From the NCBI GenBank assembly GCA_036825615.1, contig DAISXY010000002.1, positions 255,265-319,264 on the forward strand: a stretch of 64,000 nt of DNA. The letters are read 5' to 3'. Made by a program: the position numbers and the translations under genes. How positions within the stretch are numbered: the first letter of the stretch is position 1; each line of letters opens with the position of its first letter. The notes under the pieces were generated by a model that searched no databases, was not told the origin of the DNA, and saw nothing but the letters and a program-made list of their open reading frames with translations. Below are positions 60,256-64,000 of this stretch, piece by piece. Source of the DNA: JAICXG01 sp036825615 (GTDB lineage: Bacteria; Verrucomicrobiota; Verrucomicrobiia; Chthoniobacterales; UBA10450).

Positions 60256-61374
60256 ATGGCTGAGGATACACACTACCGGATTTTCGCTACTTCCCAGATC
60301 GGTGACGCGGCAGAGAACCGTCTCCGCGAGCAGGGTTACGCGCTGGAGGTTTTTCAGGGCCCGGAAGCGCCGCCCAAGCCGCTCATCATCGAGAAGGTCA
60401 AAAGCGGGATTGCCGCTCTCATCACCACGCTGCGTGACCCAATCGACGCGGAGGTCTTTGAGGCGGGGAAAGATTCGCTCAAGGTGGTGGCCCAGATCGC
60501 AGTTGGCTTTGATAACATTAATCGGGCCGACGCCAATCGCTACCGCATCCCGTTTACTCACACCGCGGACGTGCTCACGGAAGCGACGGCTGAGTTTGCC
60601 TTTTTCATGATGGGAATGCTGGCGCGCAAGATGTATTCGAGTGAGCGCCTGGTGCGGGAACAGCACTGGCCCTCATGGCACCCGTTCCTGCCCTTTCTTG
60701 GCGATGAAGTTACAGGAAAAACCATTGCGATCATCGGCACCGGCCGGATCGGGCTGGCCATGATCAAGAAGTGTTCCGGGTTCGACATGAATATCCTTTG
60801 TTATGACCCGGCCTATCAGAATGAGAGTTACATTGCCGGGATCCAGGAGTTAATGGATTTCCGTCACGCCCGCGGCATCCAACAAGAGAGGACCTCGATT
60901 CGGTATGTCGAGTTTGAGGAGGCGCTGCGCGATGCCGATTACGTTAGCATTCACGTACCGCTCCTGCGCGAGGGAGAAAGCGACAAGCCCACCTATCATC
61001 TCTTTAACGAGAAAACCCTTCGGCTCATGAAACCGACAGCCTATCTCGTGAACAGCTCGCGCGGCCCGGTCGTAGATGAGCAGGCGCTCGCCCGGGCACT
61101 GAAGAAGGGCGTGATCGCCGGCGCGGCGCTCGATGTGTTCGAAAAAGAGCCGCTCCCGCCGGATTCGCCGCTGCTTGACCCCGAGATAGCCGATCGCACC
61201 CGGGTCTTCCATCATTTCGCCAGCGGGGCGCAAATCACCCGGCTCTCAGTCGATCCCAATAAAGGCATGGCCGGGCGGACGGCGCAGGCGGTCATTGACG
61301 TACTCGAGAGTAACTACGGCGGCGACCCTGCGAAGATGCCTTATGTCGTGAACAAGGAAGCTTTCCAGAGGTAG
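60256..61374 (+). CDS. NAD-dependent D-2-hydroxyacid dehydrogenase
   Basis: 372 residues. NAD-binding GKTIAIIGTGRIGLAMIKK (about 155-172), catalytic Arg in LVNSSRGPVVDEQAL, Glu in AALDVFEKEPL, and a His in FHHFASGAQ. The last differs from the usual HIGSAT. Length and an insertion near residues 195-220 (RHARGIQQERTS) resemble glyoxylate/hydroxypyruvate-reductase-like members. It reduces a 2-oxo acid to the D-hydroxy acid. Substrate not fixed by sequence. Confidence 0.85.
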   Translation: MAEDTHYRIFATSQIGDAAENRLREQGYALEVFQGPEAPPKPLIIEKVKSGIAALITTLRDPIDAEVFEAGKDSLKVVAQIAVGFDNINRADANRYRIPFTHTADVLTEATAEFAFFMMGMLARKMYSSERLVREQHWPSWHPFLPFLGDEVTGKTIAIIGTGRIGLAMIKKCSGFDMNILCYDPAYQNESYIAGIQELMDFRHARGIQQERTSIRYVEFEEALRDADYVSIHVPLLREGESDKPTYHLFNEKTLRLMKPTAYLVNSSRGPVVDEQALARALKKGVIAGAALDVFEKEPLPPDSPLLDPEIADRTRVFHHFASGAQITRLSVDPNKGMAGRTAQAVIDVLESNYGGDPAKMPYVVNKEAFQR

Positions 61375-61422
61375 CGCCGCCGGTCTGCCCCAGCGCGCGC
61401 GGAACAAAAATTCCTCAAATGC

Positions 61423-61474
61423 TTGACAGCCCTGCCGGCGGTTTGAAACCATCTCTGCAATCTTCAATCGGAGG
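61423..61474 (+). promoter_or_regulatory. Candidate promoter -35 and strong ribosome-binding site for the peroxiredoxin
   Basis: A perfect TTGACA at 61423-61428 lies 60 bp before the gene, but the -10 region (GAAACC/AAACCA) is poor. GGAGG at 61470-61474 stands 8 bases before ATG, the clearest ribosome-binding site in the window, suggesting high expression. Confidence 0.5.
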
Positions 61475-61482
61475 AATTACTT

Positions 61483-62142
61483 ATGTCGTTACGCATCAAT
61501 GATACCGTGCCGGATTTCACGGCGGAAACCACCCAGGGCCCGATTCGATTCCATGAGTGGATCGGCGACGGGTGGGCGATCCTGTTTTCGCATCCAAAAG
61601 ACTTCACTCCCGTCTGCACAACCGAGCTGGGTTACATGGCCGGTCTGGAGCCGGAGTTTGCGAAGCGCAACTGCAAGATTATCGGGCTAAGTGTCGACCC
61701 GGTGAGTCAGCACGGGAAATGGGCCGGCGACATAGAAGAGACCCAGGGCCATCGCGTGAATTATCCCATGATCGGTGACCCGGAGTTGAAAATTGCCAAG
61801 CTCTTCGACATGCTCCCGGCCGAAGCGGGAGAGAGCTCCGAGGGCCGCACGCCAACGGATAACGCTACCGTGCGCACCGTCTTTGTCATTGGCCCGGATA
61901 AGAAAATCAAACTGATGCTGAGTTATCCGATGAGCACGGGACGCAACTTCGATGAAGTCTTACGCGTGCTCGATTCGCTCCAACTCACCACCCGCCACAA
62001 AGTCGCAACCCCGGTGAACTGGCGTCCCGGTGATAACGTCATCATTTCGACTGCGGTTTCCGATGAGGAAGCGAAGAAGCTTTACCCCGGCGGCTGGCAA
62101 ACGCTCAAGCCATACATCCGGGTCGTCGCGCAACCGCAGTAG
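61483..62142 (+). CDS. 1-Cys peroxiredoxin (Prx6-like)
   Basis: 219 residues, the Prx6 length. Peroxidatic Cys45 in HPKDFTPVCTTELGY, with Thr42 in the catalytic triad; Arg in DNATVRTVFVIGPD; and a long C-terminal dimer domain (NWRPGDNVIISTAVSDEEAKK, then YPGGWQTLKPYIR). No second redox Cys at the usual resolving position (Cys64 is in AKRNCKII). It detoxifies hydrogen peroxide or lipid peroxides in the cytosol with an external thiol donor. Good ribosome-binding site and own promoter candidate. Confidence 0.93.
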   Translation: MSLRINDTVPDFTAETTQGPIRFHEWIGDGWAILFSHPKDFTPVCTTELGYMAGLEPEFAKRNCKIIGLSVDPVSQHGKWAGDIEETQGHRVNYPMIGDPELKIAKLFDMLPAEAGESSEGRTPTDNATVRTVFVIGPDKKIKLMLSYPMSTGRNFDEVLRVLDSLQLTTRHKVATPVNWRPGDNVIISTAVSDEEAKKLYPGGWQTLKPYIRVVAQPQ

Positions 62143-62153
62143 CTGGGCAGAGA

Positions 62154-63374
62154 TTACTGCGGCAGGGCAAACGAATCTACGCTTCCGTTGACGGTGGTCG
62201 CATAGACACGTCCGCCCGCGACCGCGACCGGCGTTTCATTTGCGCCACCGAGGGCGAAGGTCGCGAGCGGGATGCAGCCGTCGCTACAACTGGTCGGATA
62301 GGCCAGGAGCACGCCCTGGGTGTAAAACAGATCAAGCGAACCGACATAGACGATGCCGTTCGCGATCGTCGGCTGGAACAAATCAAGTCCTGTAGGAGCT
62401 GAACTCCAGAGCGGGCGGCAGGTCATTTCCCCACACCCGGCAACGGCCAACGCCACCAAAGTACCATCTCCCGTTGTGACATAGGCGGTTCCGTCGGCGG
62501 TCGCGATCGCATGCGGCGTAGGTGTAACTGTGGCATTCCACACCCGCGTCCCGCTCGCCGCGTCAAGCGCGTAGATCGTACCCTGATAGTCACCAACCAG
62601 CACGATGTTACCGGCTACGGTCGGGGCTGCCGCGGGAGAGAACTTTGTCTTCGCAACCCAAAGAGGTGCGCAAGGTGTGGTGCAAGTCGCCGGGAAAGCA
62701 TAAACCCCGAAGTCACCTGAGACGAACACGGTCTCGTTTGCGACTGCGGGGGCAAAGTTTAAAGGATCAGCAACGCCCGAAGGATTGACCTTTGCCGACC
62801 ATAACTCTGCGCCGGTCATGGCGTCGAAGGCATAAACGCGCCCGTCATAACCTCCGATGTAAATCTTTCCATCCGATAAGGTGGGGGGTGAGTTTGTTCC
62901 CAGCGTGCCAATTGGCACCGCCCACGTTGGAGTGCAAGTGTCGACGCAATCGGTGGGAAAGGAATAAAGGTTGCCATCGAGTGAGGCGGTATAAACATGA
63001 TCGAAAGTCACCGCCGGATCGGAAAACGTGCTCGTGCCATTAAAGACCCAGCGCGTCGCACCGGTGGCGGCATCGAACGCGGTGAAGGTCGTCTGCGCGT
63101 AAGCGGGAACATAAAGCACGCCCCGTCCAAGCGCCGGTCCACCGAGTGGGGCAATGCCGGTGCCGTTGCCTGTCATGAATTCCCATTGCAGCGACAGGTC
63201 GCCGACATTCGACTGGTTCAGTATCCGCTCGTTAGGGTTAAACAAGGTGTGACGAGGGTTAAACCCATACTGAGGCCAGCGACTGAGCCCTGCCTCGGGC
63301 AAGGCAAATCCGAGCATGGCGAACGCTGCGGCAAAGAAAAAGCCGGCGCAGAATCTTTTTCCGCCCGGATACAT
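62154..63374 (-). CDS. Exported PQQ-like beta-propeller protein with cysteine pairs
   Basis: 406 residues from MYPGGKRFCAGFFFAAAFAML (signal peptide to about 30); the frame upstream is antisense-like repeat. Seven or so PQQ-type blades with YAFDAMTGAELWSAKV, and IYALDAASGTRVWNATV. Four blades instead carry a paired-Cys turn: DCVDTCTPTW, TCTTPCAPLW, GCGEMTCRPLW, SCSDGCIPL. The paired cysteines probably form disulfides outside the cytoplasm. No active-site Asp/Glu for a PQQ dehydrogenase is evident, so a binding or scaffold role is likelier. Confidence 0.82.
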   Translation of the reverse strand: MYPGGKRFCAGFFFAAAFAMLGFALPEAGLSRWPQYGFNPRHTLFNPNERILNQSNVGDLSLQWEFMTGNGTGIAPLGGPALGRGVLYVPAYAQTTFTAFDAATGATRWVFNGTSTFSDPAVTFDHVYTASLDGNLYSFPTDCVDTCTPTWAVPIGTLGTNSPPTLSDGKIYIGGYDGRVYAFDAMTGAELWSAKVNPSGVADPLNFAPAVANETVFVSGDFGVYAFPATCTTPCAPLWVAKTKFSPAAAPTVAGNIVLVGDYQGTIYALDAASGTRVWNATVTPTPHAIATADGTAYVTTGDGTLVALAVAGCGEMTCRPLWSSAPTGLDLFQPTIANGIVYVGSLDLFYTQGVLLAYPTSCSDGCIPLATFALGGANETPVAVAGGRVYATTVNGSVDSFALPQ

Positions 63375-63487
63375 GAGATGATGATGCGGCCATGGAGCGA
63401 CAGTGTCAATGGAAGCATGAGTCTGGCTCTGGTTGCGCCGGGCCTTGGCTGGTATCTGCGGGTCAGTTCCGGGTTCGGAGTCCTTTG

Positions 63488-63836
63488 CCCTCACTGCCGC
63501 GCTGCGCGCGTGCGTCTCTCCCACTGGGAGAGAGGAGCGTTGTAGCCGCTCGCTCTTGTAACTTATCCTTTCAGGGGAGAAGAGGGACGTTGTGGCCACT
63601 CGGTGATGTACGTTCCCGCACGCCGCGCGGAACCCCGGCGTAATGACCACGTCGGGGCAGCGGGGCGTTATGGTCGCTCGCCGGTGCACCTTCTCGCGTC
63701 AGGGCGGAGAAGTGTTATAGTTACTCGCCGGCGTAACTTCTCCACTGAGAAGAAAGGCGAGTGTCATAGCCGCTCGGCGAAGTACCTCCTCTCTCCCCCC
63801 GGGAGAGACGGACGCGGCAGCGCCAGTGAGGGCACA
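63488..63836. repeat. Palindromes bracketing a degenerate ~48-bp tandem array
   Basis: CCCTCACTGCCGCGCTGCGC...CTCTCCCACTGGGAGAGAG (63488-63535) and its inverted partner (63783-63836) enclose units that start at about 63537, 63586, 63665, 63712 and 63761. Each unit begins like (G/A)GTTAT(A/G)GCCGCTCGCCGG and contains GTA.CTTCTC. An irregular unit lies at about 63638. No gene found in 63375-63875. Confidence 0.65.
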
Positions 63837-63875
63837 GCCTTACAAGCCGCACCCGTATCCCAAATCCAATGCGTC

Positions 63876-64000
63876 TCAAGAGGGATACGGCTTTTCGTAA
63901 CGCCACATCAAGCGAAAGAAACGCACCGTGTCCCGGATGGGGTGGATGCTGCTCACTTCATCGGAGTAGATCGTGCTGATCGGCACCGAGGCGATGCGGA
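63876..64000 (-). CDS. C-terminal end of a family 2 glycosyltransferase, 5' part outside window
   Basis: 41 codons up to a TGA at 63876-63878 read RIASVPISTIYSDEVSS, then IHPIRDTVRFFRLMWRY. This is the characteristic tail of dolichyl-phosphate-mannose-synthase-like GT2 enzymes ('VPI.TIY.DE.S.IHP..DT.RF..L'). The nucleotide-sugar domain lies to the right of the window. Confidence 0.75.
   Translation of the reverse strand, partial: RIASVPISTIYSDEVSSIHPIRDTVRFFRLMWRYEKPYPS

Noticed and set aside
63488..63836. CRISPR array
   Set aside because: Units are diverged and contiguous without constant repeat/spacer alternation, and no cas gene is present.

Overview
The window looks like chromosomal DNA of a free-living, GC-rich (roughly 58-60 %) Gram-negative bacterium. 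My best guess is a Verrucomicrobiota of the Spartobacteria/Chthoniobacterales type. The guess rests on gene content recalled from that group: a PilM/N/O-type pilus operon like the Akkermansia Amuc_1098-1102 locus, a MoxR-DUF58-DUF4381-Bat operon, an ECF sigma factor paired with a Ser/Thr kinase, a decayed S74 'tail fibre' secreted protein, HAF-repeat and NHL-repeat secreted proteins, and many short palindromic intergenic repeats. No rRNA, tRNA, CRISPR array, insertion sequence or prophage was seen, so the placement is inference.

Layout. 1-4.8 kb: type IV pilus/secretion module (partial pilus-associated protein on +, then PilM, PilN, PilO, PilP-like and a small secreted protein on -). 4.9-15.7 kb: an unassigned conserved protein, then the MoxR-DUF58-DUF4381-BatA-BatB/C-BatD-BatE aerotolerance-type operon on -. 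This operon carries palindromic repeats at most gene junctions. One copy has become coding sequence and joins BatB to BatC, and a GIY-YIG nuclease gene flanked by repeat copies sits between MoxR and DUF58. 16-26 kb: accessory block with a LuxR-type HTH protein, a giant NHL/esterase/PT-linker/Ig mosaic protein, an ECF sigma factor plus transmembrane kinase, a small acidic protein, and two decayed haem-peroxidase copies. 25.7-33.8 kb: quinone oxidoreductase, serine hydrolase, Dcp-type M3 peptidase, a GlxA/PfpI pair and two small coiled-coil membrane proteins.

33.9-43.2 kb: repeat-rich stretch (172-bp tandem repeat, several palindrome families, S74 pseudogene) holding a MarR-TolC-PgeF operon, an acyltransferase and a TraB/GumN protein. 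43.2-51 kb: M28 peptidase, PIG-V-like glycosyltransferase, BamE-like lipoprotein, response regulator, subtilase, DUF5069, a UPF0173 hydrolase and a SET-domain protein. 50.2-54.8 kb: complete class A beta-lactamase, a small protein and a tricorn-type peptidase in one tightly packed operon with the SET gene. 54.9-64 kb: HNH nuclease, Stf0-type sulfotransferase, HAF protein, VOC fragment, a four-helix membrane protein, aminotransferase, D-2-hydroxyacid dehydrogenase, 1-Cys peroxiredoxin, PQQ-like beta-propeller and the end of a family 2 glycosyltransferase.

The most unusual signals lie at DNA level. The octamer CGTTAGGC (or its complement) occurs 13 times, in three reading phases and both orientations, where about 2-3 are expected. 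Repeat elements have also been turned into coding sequence inside the MoxR-Bat operon.
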